Shown: positions 17,473 through 25,938, counted from the first letter of the stretch. The stretch: DNA of 64,000 bases from Paenibacillus sabinae T27 (GCF_000612505.1 NZ_CP004078.1:395001-459000); one strand, 5' to 3'. Made by a program: numbers and translations. The notes: generated by a model from the sequence alone, not told the origin.

Positions 17473-19454
17473 AGATGCTTGACCCGGTCCCTAACCTCGG
17501 CCTGCTTGGCCGCGTTGAAGCGGGTCTGGTAGTCTCCGGTCAGGTAGCCTGTGACCCGGCGCAGGCGGCGGATATGCACTTTCTCTTCATGTGCGCCGCA
17601 GGAAGGGCAGTTCGAGCCGATGACGCCCTCATAGCCGCAGCCGGAGCAGCGGTCCACGGGATGGTTGATGCTGAAATAGCTGATATTTTGCTCCAGGGCG
17701 TAACGGATGATTTGGACAAAAGCCGTCGTATTGCTGCGCGCATTGCCATCCAGCTCGACGTAGGAGATCGCACCGGCGTTGCAGTATTCGTGGAACGCGG
17801 CTTCGAGCTTGATCTTGTTCGCCGCGCCCGTCGGGTAGTAGACCGGAACGTGGAACGAGTTCGTATAATACTCGCGGTCGGTAACGCCTTCGATTTCGCC
17901 AAGCTCCTTGCGGTCGATCTTGGTGAATTTGCCGGACAGCCCTTCCGCTGGAGTGGCGAACAGGGTGATGTTCAGGTCGAGCTCTTCGCTTTTGCGGTCG
18001 CAGAACTCGCGCATATGCCGGACGATGGCCAGCGCCTTGTCGTACACCTCGGCATCCTCGGCGTGATGCTTGCCGTACATCGCCTTCATGCATTCGGCTA
18101 TCCCGATGAAGCCGATGGACAGGCTGCCGTGCTTCAGCAGCTCACTCACTTGCTCCTCGGGTTCCAGCAGTTCCCCGCCTTCCCATACGCCCTCGCGCAT
18201 CATGAAGTCGGACGCTTTGGCCTTTTGCGCCGCCTGGATGCGGAAGCGGTGAAGAAGACCCTCCAGGGCAATTTCCATATAATGATCGAGATCATGATAG
18301 AAGCCTCCCTCATCCGCCGCTTGCCGCAGACCCGTAACGATCCCGTGCTGGACGCCAAGCCGGACAAGGTTGAGCGTATTGAATGACAGATTGCCTTTGC
18401 CGGAGCAGTAATTGCGTCCGAAGCGGTCGCCGAGCACCCGGGTGCGGCAGCCCATGGTTGCGAATTCGGTATCCGGGTTCGCCGGGTCGTAGTACGCCAG
18501 ATTCAGCGGGGCGTCCAGATTCGCGAAATTCGGGTACAGCCGCCGCGCCGAGCATTCCGCAGCCTTCAGGAACAGCTCGTAGTTAGGATCGCCCGGCTGC
18601 TGGTTCACGCCTTTTTTACATTTGAAGATCTGAATCGGGAACACCGGCGTTTCTCCGCTGCCCAGTCCATTCATCGTCGCCGTCAGCAGGGAATCGATAA
18701 CAAGCTGTCCCTCGGGCGAGGTGCAGGTGCCGTAATTGATGCTGGTAAACGGAATTTGTCCGCCCGCTCTGGAAGACATCGTGTTCAGGTTATGTATAAG
18801 ACTCTCGGAGGCTTGGAGCGTTTCGCTCTCGGTCTCCTTCAGCGCGTAGCGGAAGGCCTTCGGGTACCGTTCCTTCAGATCGGTCCGGCTCATGGTGATT
18901 TCCCCGAGATCCTCGCTTGCTTGTCCTTCTTCAAAATAATCCAGGCCCTTGCGGAACTGCTTGGCGAAGGATTTGGCCACATAAGGGGCGAGATCGTGGT
19001 CGAGCTTGCTTCCGGATACGCCGCCGTATTGAGCGTTTTGCTGGGATTGAAAAATAATCGCCGTAAGCGCCATAGCCGTCATAATGGAGTTCGGAGGCCG
19101 CACGCTGCCGTTGCCGGTGTTGAAGCCCTGCCGGAGCAGCTTGTCAAACGGGATGAAAATGCAGTTCGTCGTTCCGATGGCGTATTGGTCCAGATCGTGC
19201 ACGTAGACGACGTTTTCCTTGATCGCCTGCACAAGCTGTGGCGGCATCGTAAAGCTGCGGGCATACCACTTGGAATACTCGCTGCCGAATTTGCTCATCT
19301 TGCCGGAGAAGCTTTCCCCGTTAAGATTGGCATTCTCCCTCAGCAGATCCATGTCCCGGCTGTCGATAATATCGCGCCCCAGACCGATAACTTCCTCCAA
19401 CAGAACTTCGTTTGCGCTTTGCCCGCTTGTTTGCCGTTTCTCCAGCAGCGTCAT
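17469..19454 (-). CDS. nrdD: anaerobic (class III) ribonucleoside-triphosphate reductase
   Basis: A 661-residue glycyl-radical enzyme that makes dNTPs without oxygen. The C-terminal zinc site is visible as CSGCGYEG and CPSCG. The radical loop RVTGYLTGDYQTRFN lies just beyond it, with the radical Gly in RVTGY. The frame is open for 32 codons upstream, but the ATG at 19454 follows GGAGAGGAGAA, and the upstream sequence is a riboswitch leader. With nrdAB nearby, the organism carries oxygen-dependent and oxygen-free routes to deoxynucleotides. The leader holds a cobalamin riboswitch and NrdR-type boxes. Confidence 0.95.
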   Translation of the reverse strand: MTLLEKRQTSGQSANEVLLEEVIGLGRDIIDSRDMDLLRENANLNGESFSGKMSKFGSEYSKWYARSFTMPPQLVQAIKENVVYVHDLDQYAIGTTNCIFIPFDKLLRQGFNTGNGSVRPPNSIMTAMALTAIIFQSQQNAQYGGVSGSKLDHDLAPYVAKSFAKQFRKGLDYFEEGQASEDLGEITMSRTDLKERYPKAFRYALKETESETLQASESLIHNLNTMSSRAGGQIPFTSINYGTCTSPEGQLVIDSLLTATMNGLGSGETPVFPIQIFKCKKGVNQQPGDPNYELFLKAAECSARRLYPNFANLDAPLNLAYYDPANPDTEFATMGCRTRVLGDRFGRNYCSGKGNLSFNTLNLVRLGVQHGIVTGLRQAADEGGFYHDLDHYMEIALEGLLHRFRIQAAQKAKASDFMMREGVWEGGELLEPEEQVSELLKHGSLSIGFIGIAECMKAMYGKHHAEDAEVYDKALAIVRHMREFCDRKSEELDLNITLFATPAEGLSGKFTKIDRKELGEIEGVTDREYYTNSFHVPVYYPTGAANKIKLEAAFHEYCNAGAISYVELDGNARSNTTAFVQIIRYALEQNISYFSINHPVDRCSGCGYEGVIGSNCPSCGAHEEKVHIRRLRRVTGYLTGDYQTRFNAAKQAEVRDRVKHL

Positions 19455-19530
19455 TGTGCAGTTCTCCTCTCCGTAACGTCCCTGTCTTAAACTTTGGTTG
19501 TCTTGCCTTCGGGTACCTTTCCTGCATTCC

Positions 19531-19567
19531 AAAAAGGCATTTCCCGCCAAAGAACGCAGAAAATGCC
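19531..19567 (-). terminator. terminator in the nrdD leader (riboswitch platform)
   Basis: On the minus strand GGCATTTTC pairs with GGGAAATGCC across a 17-base loop, followed by T5. It lies between the cobalamin aptamer and the nrdD start, where ligand-controlled termination would act. The antiterminator pairing was not traced. Confidence 0.85.
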
Positions 19568-19672
19568 ACTATGCAAGCCCGGCCCGATTGAACAAAGCCC
19601 GGTCATCTAAAAATACATAGCGGACACCTCTCCTGTTCCTCGCAGGCGCTGGTATGAATGGTGTCTCTAAGA

Positions 19673-19876
19673 AACAGGCAGGTCTCCTGGCTTCCGTCTG
19701 TTCTTCCGGCGCCTTCCCGAAGAGCTGCCTTGCGCTCTCAGTGGCCCTATGCCGGAAGATGCCGCCCTCGTCCTCGCCTGAGGAGGGGCATCCGGTTACA
19801 GTGGCGGGACCGCAGCGGATTCGCACCGCGCTTCCCTATTAAGCTCGAACTCTCCGTCAGAGAGTCAAGCACCTGA
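19673..19876 (-). ncRNA. cobalamin riboswitch upstream of nrdD
   Basis: The minus strand reads GGTGCTT at the 5' side, then TTAATAGGGAAGCGCGGTG, AATCCGCTGCGGTCCCG, the GCCACTGTAACCGG block, and at the 3' end the B12 box AAGCCAGGAGACCTGCC. These are the conserved segments of the cobalamin aptamer in order. It is followed by an intrinsic terminator, so adenosylcobalamin would be expected to switch nrdDG off. Confidence 0.95.
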
Positions 19877-19878
19877 TT

Positions 19879-19894
19879 CTACTATATTTTGTTG
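19879..19894. promoter_or_regulatory. NrdR-type box 1
   Basis: CTACTATATTTTGTTG matches the NrdR consensus ACACTATATATTGTGT in most positions. It overlaps the probable -10 region (TATAGT on the minus strand) and sits directly upstream of the riboswitch. Confidence 0.65.
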
Positions 19895-19910
19895 TGATTT
19901 ATTTAAGATA

Positions 19911-19926
19911 ACCCAATATATTGTAT
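19911..19926. promoter_or_regulatory. NrdR-type box 2
   Basis: ACCCAATATATTGTAT matches the NrdR consensus at 13 of 16 positions by my count. Its start is 32 bp from that of box 1, three helical turns, which is the classical spacing of paired NrdR operators. Confidence 0.75.
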
Positions 19927-19955
19927 CTGTAAACATATTTTTTGATTTTTTGATA

Positions 19956-20006
19956 TCCACAGAACATCCACAAACGGTCCACAGGTAATCCACAAATTCA
20001 TCCACA
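19956..20006 (+). repeat. phased array of five TCCACA words (DnaA-box-like)
   Basis: TCCACA occurs at 19956, 19967, 19978, 19989 and 20001, at intervals of 11, 11, 11 and 12 bp. Three copies extend to ATATCCACA, TAATCCACA and TCATCCACA, each one mismatch from the DnaA box TTATCCACA. The array lies 30 bp upstream of NrdR box 2 relative to nrdD transcription. Confidence 0.7.
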
Positions 20007-20130
20007 AACCTGCCGCTTAGGGGGTGGAAAAGGTGGGCATACCGGGCTCGTTAGTGTCCGGATTTGCCTTCGATTTTGCCTCAACCAATCTCGCATGCTC
20101 TCCGGCCACTGATGAATGAGAGAGAATGAT

Positions 20131-20159
20131 TTGTAGCCCGGCTCCCCAGTTGCTACAAT
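20131..20159 (+). promoter_or_regulatory. promoter of the thiamine-binding protein gene
   Basis: TTGTAG and TACAAT are separated by 17 bp, ending 58 bases before the start codon. Confidence 0.65.
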
Positions 20160-20217
20160 ATAGGAAAGATGGCAGGGATGTTTCCAAAAGTTCAGTATGG
20201 AGAGGGAGGCTATTCAA

Positions 20218-20526
20218 ATGGCTATCGCCGAAATTACCGTAATTCCGATCGGGACCGGCAGCACCAGTCTCAGCAGCTACGTCGCCGGGATGCAGCGCGC
20301 ACTGGAGAGCGTTGAGGGCATTACCTTTGAGCTTACATCTATGGGAACCATTATTGAAGGCCCGCTGCCGCGCATTCTGGCGGCCGTCGAGGTTCTGCAC
20401 GAGACGCCGTTCGCGGCCGGTGCCCAGCGCGTGTCCACTGCGCTCAAAATCGACGACCGCCGTGACAAAGCGGCCAGCAGCAAGCAGAAGCTGGAGTCGG
20501 TAGAGCGGAAGCTGCACGGAGAATAA
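20218..20526 (+). CDS. MTH1187-family thiamine-binding protein
   Basis: A 102-residue protein of the MTH1187/YkoF-like (DUF77) family, a ferredoxin-like fold whose members bind thiamine or its pyrimidine. Family features are the N-terminal AIAEITVIPIGTGSTSLSSYV strand-loop, FELTSMGTIIEGPL near residue 40, and a basic C-terminal helix (KQKLESVERKLHG). The ATG at 20218 follows GGAGAGGGAGG and is preferred over the in-frame ATG at 20197. It is a single gene with no thiamine transport gene nearby and no TPP riboswitch visible in its short leader. Confidence 0.88.
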   Translation: MAIAEITVIPIGTGSTSLSSYVAGMQRALESVEGITFELTSMGTIIEGPLPRILAAVEVLHETPFAAGAQRVSTALKIDDRRDKAASSKQKLESVERKLHGE

Positions 20527-20724
20527 GAGCGGGCGGGGCGCCAGGGCCCGGCATGATTGCGGCCCTGCGGCCCACCGTGCCGCAGGGAGGCGGCCAATGG
20601 CTGGCGCCCGCCGGTTGGCTCCAATCGAACGTATGCAGCGCCGACCTGCGCTCCCCACAGGTTGGGTCAGGGCATTCTCTTTCGCAGGGAGCTGAATCCT
20701 TACCAATCCGGGGCGGAAAAAGAG

Positions 20725-20752
20725 TTGATTTTTTCGCCAAACAAGGTATAAT
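20725..20752 (+). promoter_or_regulatory. tRNA-Thr promoter
   Basis: TTGATT and TATAAT are separated by 16 bp, ending 31 bases upstream of the tRNA. Confidence 0.75.
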
Positions 20753-20783
20753 AGTTTCTGTTGTGACGGAAAATTTACAACAT

Positions 20784-20855
20784 GCTGGTGTAGCTCAGGG
20801 GTAGAGCAACGCACTCGTAATGCGTAGGCCGGGGGTTCAATTCCCTTCACCAGCA
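20784..20855 (+). tRNA. tRNA-Thr (anticodon CGT)
   Basis: A 72-base cloverleaf. The acceptor GCTGGTG pairs with CACCAGC, with discriminator A. The D stem is GCTC/GAGC, the anticodon stem ACGCA/TGCGT closes the loop CTCGTAA, and the T arm is GGGGG-TTCAATT-CCCTT. The anticodon CGT reads ACG threonine codons. The CCA end is not encoded. It is a single tRNA gene with its own promoter and terminator. Confidence 0.95.
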
Positions 20856-20873
20856 TCCTATAAAGACAAGAAT

Positions 20874-20911
20874 GGCGCAGGTTCCGGGATTTCGGGACTG
20901 CGCCTTTTTTT
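20874..20911 (+). terminator. terminator after tRNA-Thr
   Basis: GGCGCAG pairs with CTGCGCC, enclosing a partly paired loop (TTCC/GGGA), and is followed by T7. Confidence 0.9.
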
Positions 20912-20990
20912 AGCTATTGGAGAGAAGCTCTTCCACTGTATGGTCAAAACTCCAATTGATTTGGGGTACACCATTCGCCTAGCGGTTTTT

Positions 20991-21872
20991 TTAGTATGGA
21001 ACTCTCGATATACATCTGGATAGAGCCATTGTTAAAAGTTCTTCGTTGAACACACGGGATTGTCTATTTCGCTCAATTAGCCAATTAGCAAAACCTACTG
21101 CTGCTTGATACTCCTCATAATTTTCAGCATTCACCCGGAACTCAGCCAATTTAACCAATTGTGCGTATTCCTCATCCGATAATTGGATGCCCAGCCCAGA
21201 AAGTTGTCTCTGACGGATTCTCCGTGCCGAATCATCTTGTATGGCTCGGTGCGTATTGGACACTTGTCCCCCATGAAGTCGATAATACATTAAATTATGA
21301 GGGATATTTGCTAATTGCGCGCATGTGGAAAGCCGATTCCACAGTTCGTAATCTTCGGCGTGGGGATAGTTATGATCATAACGAATATGAAGACGATTTA
21401 CTGAACTTCGGCGCATCATCACGGAAGGGTGTAATATGCAGCAATAAAATAATAGCCAGACCTTTATTTCTTCGTGATTCATAGGATTTAACTTGACGGG
21501 TCCAAGATAGTTAGTTGTGTATCCTGTTCCACAAACATCTATGCTGCGATTCTGATCCATAAAATAAGCCTGCACTTCCAAGCGGTTTAGTGCGGCTATA
21601 TCATCGCTGTCCATACGCGCGATGTACTGACCCCGAGCCAGATCAAGTCCTTGATTCAGAGAAGTTACAATACCCATATTCTCGGAATGGAATATTTTCC
21701 TTACCCTTGTGTCTCCTATTTCATGTATGATTCCTGCTGATCCGTCAGTTGATCCGTCATCGATGATGATCAATTCCAGGTCGGTCAACGTTTGCAATAA
21801 AATTGAGTTAACTGCTTCCTGTAAATACAGTGCGTTATTATAGACCGGCATAATTACAGATATTTTTGGCAC
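20991..21872 (-). CDS. family 2 glycosyltransferase
   Basis: A 293-residue GT-A fold glycosyltransferase that would transfer a sugar from a nucleotide sugar, probably to a cell-surface glycan. Conserved parts are ISVIMPVYNN at the start, IIIDDGSTDGS near residue 36, ARMDSDDIA (the DxD-type metal site) near residue 86, and HAEDYELWNRL near residue 170, where an ED supplies the catalytic base in many GT2 enzymes. The start is a GTG at 21872, eight bases after AGGAGG; the nearby ATG is out of frame. Base composition is clearly more AT-rich than its neighbours and no other glycan gene adjoins it, so acquisition by transfer is possible. Confidence 0.9.
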   Translation of the reverse strand: MPKISVIMPVYNNALYLQEAVNSILLQTLTDLELIIIDDGSTDGSAGIIHEIGDTRVRKIFHSENMGIVTSLNQGLDLARGQYIARMDSDDIAALNRLEVQAYFMDQNRSIDVCGTGYTTNYLGPVKLNPMNHEEIKVWLLFYCCILHPSVMMRRSSVNRLHIRYDHNYPHAEDYELWNRLSTCAQLANIPHNLMYYRLHGGQVSNTHRAIQDDSARRIRQRQLSGLGIQLSDEEYAQLVKLAEFRVNAENYEEYQAAVGFANWLIERNRQSRVFNEELLTMALSRCISRVPY

Positions 21873-22119
21873 CCGGCATTCCTCCTAAGTCCTTGTCTCT
21901 CATTAACAGGTTATGATGAGACACACTAATGCGCGATAGAAGAACAGAAAAAAGGCATATGGTCGGAGTGTATTTGTTGTCGGCAGCCAGGACTGCTTCG
22001 ACAATACCAACAAGAGAAGCCATTATTCTGCCTTTTTCGAGCAGCGCATTTTCCGGGAGGTCCTGCCGTTCCAACTTTCATCCGGCATTCATACTCTATT
22101 AAAAAGGAGGTGACAAGCG

Positions 22120-23535
22120 ATGGATGACAGAAAGATTCGAAGTCTTTTGTCGAAAGAACCGGTAAATCCGAATATATCCTCGTCAGCCAGAGCATTATTG
22201 TCGTATTTGTACCAATTGCAGGGCAAGGCGATTATCTCCGGGCAGCATGAATATCTGGAGTCTCCGAACCAGTTCAGTCCGTACATTTTCAGCAAGACAG
22301 GCAAATACCCGAAGCTCAAAGGCGTGGAATTCGGTGCAATCAACGGCCAGAGCGACCAGACCGTCTATAATCAGCGGGCCAATGTGGTCAATGCCTGCAA
22401 AGACTGGGTGCTGAATAAAGGCGGCATCATCACGGCTACCTACCATGCGACATTCCCCGGAACCGCCAACACTTGGGCCAATGTACAAGCCGACTGTACG
22501 CCTGAACAGTTTGAGCCCATCATCACACCGGGTACGGATCTGTACAACGCGCTGATTGAGGATATCGATCAAGTCGCAGAGCATTTGAAGGCGCTTCGCG
22601 ACGCGGATGTCCCGGTTCTCTGGCGTCCTTATCATGAAATGAACGGAACGTGGTTTTGGTGGGGCGGCCAGCCGAAGTTTAATAATCTGTGGGAGATCAT
22701 GTACAACCGGTACGTGAATGTTCATGGCCTTAATAACTTGCTGTGGGTCTGGAGTCCGAACGCAAACAACCAGTGGTGTCAGAACGCCGCCGATTTTTAC
22801 GTGGGCCACAACCGCGCGGATGCGCTGGGCATGGATATCTATAACAACGACTTCAAGGCTTGGCATCATCAGGAGCTGCTGCGGATCGGTGAAGGCAGGA
22901 TCATCGCGATTACCGAGAACGGTCAGAATCCGGATCCGACCACACTTCGGCAGAAGCAATATATGTATTCGTGGTTCATGACCTGGGGCAGCTATGTAAA
23001 AGATGGAAGTCGTAACCCGGCGGATAAGCTGCAAGCGCTGTATAACGATCCTTTCGTGCTGACCCTGGATGAACAATACCCGCCGGAAAATGCCGTGTAC
23101 CCGCCCGATACATCCATCGGAAACGGTTTATGGGGAGATTATTACGTCGGGACTAACTTTGAAAAGTACTATCTGGGCAAAACGGTGCCCAAAATCGATT
23201 ATAACTGGATGAAGGGAACGCCGGTGGGCAATTACAGCATGTCCATCAAGTGGGCAGGATACCTTCGCCCCAGATATTCCGAAGATTATACGCTGTACAC
23301 GAAGGCCTCAGACGGCGTAAGGCTGTATCTGGACAACAACCTTCTTCTGGATGACTGGACGGTACACAGCACGCAGGAGCATTCCGTGACCCTTCGTCTG
23401 GAGGCCGGAAAATATTATTTTATCGAGCTGCATTATTTCAACGGAGGCGATCCCGAGGCTGCCGTAAGCCTCTCGTGGTCCAGCCCCAGCCAGCCGAAGG
23501 AAGTGATCCCGCAGTCGCAATTGTATTCTGGGTAA
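22120..23535 (+). CDS. GH26 glycoside hydrolase (beta-mannanase-like) with PA14 domain
   Basis: A 471-residue protein with a GH26 catalytic barrel (about 1-330) and a C-terminal PA14 domain (about 343-470), a carbohydrate-binding beta-barrel. The acid/base Glu is E173 in WRPYHEMNG and the nucleophile Glu is E266 in ITENG, both as in GH26 mannanases. The start is firm (AAAGGAGGTGA before ATG), yet no signal peptide or TM segment is present. That is unusual for a polysaccharidase with a binding module. It may be released by lysis, be attached to spores, or act on imported oligosaccharides. No mannan utilisation genes are adjacent. Confidence 0.88.
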   Translation: MDDRKIRSLLSKEPVNPNISSSARALLSYLYQLQGKAIISGQHEYLESPNQFSPYIFSKTGKYPKLKGVEFGAINGQSDQTVYNQRANVVNACKDWVLNKGGIITATYHATFPGTANTWANVQADCTPEQFEPIITPGTDLYNALIEDIDQVAEHLKALRDADVPVLWRPYHEMNGTWFWWGGQPKFNNLWEIMYNRYVNVHGLNNLLWVWSPNANNQWCQNAADFYVGHNRADALGMDIYNNDFKAWHHQELLRIGEGRIIAITENGQNPDPTTLRQKQYMYSWFMTWGSYVKDGSRNPADKLQALYNDPFVLTLDEQYPPENAVYPPDTSIGNGLWGDYYVGTNFEKYYLGKTVPKIDYNWMKGTPVGNYSMSIKWAGYLRPRYSEDYTLYTKASDGVRLYLDNNLLLDDWTVHSTQEHSVTLRLEAGKYYFIELHYFNGGDPEAAVSLSWSSPSQPKEVIPQSQLYSG

Positions 23536-23620
23536 CTCCGGATAGCCGCCCAGTACTTATCTTAAGCTGCCTTAATACAATGGTGTGATGTTCCATACAG
23601 ATTTAAGGAGGATGCTGAGA

Positions 23621-23977
23621 TTGCAAAAGAAACGGCTTGCGGGAAAGAAGAGAACCGGATCTTCCAGACAAAGACATGTTCATGAATTTCAAGGCAGCAC
23701 CAGACTGGCGGAAGAAGGCGCAGACCGGCACAATCACCGGTTTGCCGGCGTTACAGGGCAAGCGATTCGGTCGGGAAACAGTCATGTCCATGAAATTAAT
23801 CTGGAAAATACGGATTTTCTGGACCATTTTCACAATCTGAAAAAGATCAGAACAGGACCGGCCATTCCGGTCGGAAACGGCAAGCATGTACACTTTGTAA
23901 CCGGCCGGACGACGTTGAACGACGGTCATACCCACCAGTTCCGTTTCGCGACCCTGATTGAATCGCCGCTAACTTAA
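23621..23977 (+). CDS. YmaF-family protein
   Basis: A 118-residue protein with five regularly spaced histidine motifs: HVHEF, HNHRF, SHVHEI, KHVHF and HTHQF. This is the pattern of the Bacillus YmaF family, whose function is unknown. Paired histidines suggest metal binding. The start is set at a TTG (23621), nine bases after AAGGAGG. The ATG at 23612 sits directly against that site, and those further upstream have none. The short basic N-terminus (KKRLAGKKRTGSSRQR) is not a signal peptide. A GC-rich hairpin terminator follows. Confidence 0.8.
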   Translation: MQKKRLAGKKRTGSSRQRHVHEFQGSTRLAEEGADRHNHRFAGVTGQAIRSGNSHVHEINLENTDFLDHFHNLKKIRTGPAIPVGNGKHVHFVTGRTTLNDGHTHQFRFATLIESPLT

Positions 23978-24000
23978 TGAACCTATCCATGTAAAAGAAA

Positions 24001-24047
24001 AAGCACGGCGGCGAGATGAAGTAAAATGACCTCGCCGCCGCTTTTTC
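24001..24047 (+). terminator. terminator after the YmaF-family gene
   Basis: GGCGGCGAG pairs with CTCGCCGCC around a 14-base loop, followed by CGCTTTTT. Confidence 0.85.
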
Positions 24048-24117
24048 CATCCCCCTTGCACGCATACTTAAACGCTTGTCCATTACAAAGCTTCTTGTTA
24101 ACTTTAGCGAACTTGGC

Positions 24118-24154
24118 AAAATAAGAGCCTACTTTTGAAGTAGACTCTTATTTT
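24118..24154. terminator. bidirectional terminator downstream of the YjcZ gene
   Basis: AAAATAAGAGCCTAC pairs with GTAGACTCTTATTTT, with one mismatch, around TTTTGAA. The A and T arms allow function on both strands; it lies 12 bases after the YjcZ stop. Confidence 0.8.
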
Positions 24155-24165
24155 GGGCGAATTGA

Positions 24166-24255
24166 CTAGAAAGTTTTGAGGACAATGACCAAGAGGATAT
24201 AAAGCACCAAGATTACAGTTGTAGAAGTGAACATTTTTCCATAGCCTTCGCTCAT
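24166..24255 (-). CDS. YjcZ-family sporulation peptide
   Basis: A 29-residue peptide beginning MSEGYGKMF and continuing into a single hydrophobic helix, VILVLYILLVIVLKTF. This matches the YjcZ family of tiny sporulation-associated membrane peptides: a GYG N-terminus followed by a LLVIV helix. The ATG at 24255 is preceded by AAAGGAGGT at ideal spacing. The open frame extends 31 codons upstream, but that part has no site and is polar. The Gly-rich stretch usual between GYG and the helix is shortened here. Monocistronic, with a terminator directly downstream. Confidence 0.8.
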   Translation of the reverse strand: MSEGYGKMFTSTTVILVLYILLVIVLKTF

Positions 24256-24367
24256 TACTTTTACCTCCTTTGGTTTTCTTAGACTAGTGTATGCATCGTT
24301 TTGATTCGTGTTAGTGTTATCGCCTAACCCGTGGTTTTCCTTTTCCATTTTTCCGTCCGGGCAAGTT

Positions 24368-24411
24368 AGACAAACAGCCCGGCTCTCCGCTTTAGCGGAA
24401 GACCGGGCTTG
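24368..24411 (-). terminator. terminator after the GH32 gene
   Basis: On the minus strand AGCCCGGTCTTCCGCT pairs with AGCGGAGAGCCGGGCT, with one mismatch, and is followed by a T-rich GTTTGTCT. It is 29 bases beyond the GH32 stop codon. Confidence 0.85.
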
Positions 24412-24439
24412 TTTAGGGCGATGACGTAAAGAGATAAGG

Positions 24440-25888
24440 CTATCGAATCAGCTTGACTGAGCCGCCTCGCAGCTGAACTTGGCCGCCGACCGTATAGAAC
24501 GACAGGCGTTCGAGAGGTTTCTCCGGAAAGATCAGGCTGGTGATGGAGGACAGGCCGTCATTGGCAAAAACCTCGACCGAGGAAGCGTCGATGAGCACGC
24601 GGATATCCTTGAGCTGGCCGAGTTCCTCTGTCGTCTGCGGCAGCGGGAACATGGCCGAGAATCCGGTGTCCCCGGATTGCTCTCTCCGCAGAGAGAGGGT
24701 CCGATCGGCGGCCGAGTAAGAGAGAACGGTCCGGTCGGTGCCGGTATGATGAATAATGATGCCGAATTCCGCGGCTTCAAACCGCTCCAGATGAAGATTT
24801 AAATCGGCGCAGTCCGCCTCGGCTTTGAACTCGAACTCTTTCCCCGCGGACAGGAGAAGGTCGGGCAGAGCAACCGATTCTGTAAACTGATGGTCCAGCT
24901 CTTTAACCGGGTGCTGGTGCAGCAGTGTCCGGCCCTCGGACGTCCGGAGCGACAAGGTGCGAGGAATGGTCATGGAGCCGCGCCATCCCGAGCTCGGAAT
25001 CTGGTTCGCGTACCGCCAGTTGTTCATCCAGGCGACATAGATTCTTCTTCCGTCTTCCTCCGGAATATCCGAGAAGCTGACGCCCGCATAGTTGTCTTTG
25101 CCGTAGTCGAGCCACCGGATGTCGCTGTGCTCCGGCGTAAAGACACTTCCGTCAAAGGTGCCGACAAAATACTGCGTGCGGGAGCCGTGCTCCAGCTCCG
25201 CGTTGTCGCCGACGCTGACGAGCAGCACCCATTTGCGTTCATCCGTCCCCTGGACGGCAAGCTCGAACAAATCCGGGCATTCCCACACGGCTTCATGGGA
25301 ACCCGCTCCGTCGCCAAACTCGCTCTCGAACGTCCAATCAATCAGGTTGGGAGAAGAATACAGGGAGATGGTCTGGCCCGTAGCCAGAGCCATAATCCAT
25401 TTTGAATGCGATTCGGACCAGAAGACCTTCGGGTCGCGGAAATCCGGGTTGCTCGAATGCGTCAGAACAGGATTTCCTTCGTATTTGATCCAGGTTCTTC
25501 CGTTGTCATGGCTGTATGCCAGGCTCTGGCTTTGTACGGTGGGAGACGTTTCGCTGCCGCCCAAATGGCTGGTGAAAATAGCCACGATTCCCGGCTCGTC
25601 CGGGAAAAATCCGGTGGTGTTGTTCCAATCGACAACGGCGCTGCCGGAAAAGATCGTTCCGTTATCATCCGGGTACAGGGCGATATCGAGCTCTTCCCAC
25701 GTTGTCAGATCCTTGCTGACGGCATGCCCCCAGTGCATCGGTCCCCAAACCGAAGAATAGGGATGGTACTGATAGAACAGGTGATACTCTCCATCCAAAA
25801 AAACGAGTCCGTTCGGATCATTGATCCAGTTTTGCTTGGGAGAAAAATGCAGTACGGGCCTTTGATTGGCTGTTTTTAAAATGCCCAT
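24440..25888 (-). CDS. sacA: GH32 sucrose/fructan hydrolase
   Basis: A 482-residue GH32 enzyme with an N-terminal five-bladed propeller (to about residue 330) and a C-terminal beta-sandwich. The nucleophile Asp is D24 in NWINDPNG, the transition-state Asp is in FRDPK near residue 150, and the acid/base Glu is in ECPDLF near residue 205. There is no signal peptide, so it acts in the cytoplasm on imported sucrose, sucrose-6-phosphate or short fructans. It is divergent from the LacI regulator and fructokinase genes, which points to sucrose or fructooligosaccharide use. Levanase and sucrose-6-phosphate hydrolase cannot be separated by eye, so the symbol is tentative. Confidence 0.88.
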   Translation of the reverse strand: MGILKTANQRPVLHFSPKQNWINDPNGLVFLDGEYHLFYQYHPYSSVWGPMHWGHAVSKDLTTWEELDIALYPDDNGTIFSGSAVVDWNNTTGFFPDEPGIVAIFTSHLGGSETSPTVQSQSLAYSHDNGRTWIKYEGNPVLTHSSNPDFRDPKVFWSESHSKWIMALATGQTISLYSSPNLIDWTFESEFGDGAGSHEAVWECPDLFELAVQGTDERKWVLLVSVGDNAELEHGSRTQYFVGTFDGSVFTPEHSDIRWLDYGKDNYAGVSFSDIPEEDGRRIYVAWMNNWRYANQIPSSGWRGSMTIPRTLSLRTSEGRTLLHQHPVKELDHQFTESVALPDLLLSAGKEFEFKAEADCADLNLHLERFEAAEFGIIIHHTGTDRTVLSYSAADRTLSLRREQSGDTGFSAMFPLPQTTEELGQLKDIRVLIDASSVEVFANDGLSSITSLIFPEKPLERLSFYTVGGQVQLRGGSVKLIR

Positions 25889-25938
25889 GCGATCTACCGC
25901 CTTCCGGTTGGGATTTGCAAGTTGAACAGGTTCGGAAT

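Noticed and set aside
20017..20856. Long minus-strand open frame of 279 codons
   Set aside because: It runs antisense through the thiamine-binding protein gene and the tRNA-Thr gene, and its translation has no protein-like features.
20991..23535. Genomic island with mobile element
   Set aside because: The glycosyltransferase is AT-rich and next to a tRNA gene, but no integrase, transposase or duplicated tRNA end was found.
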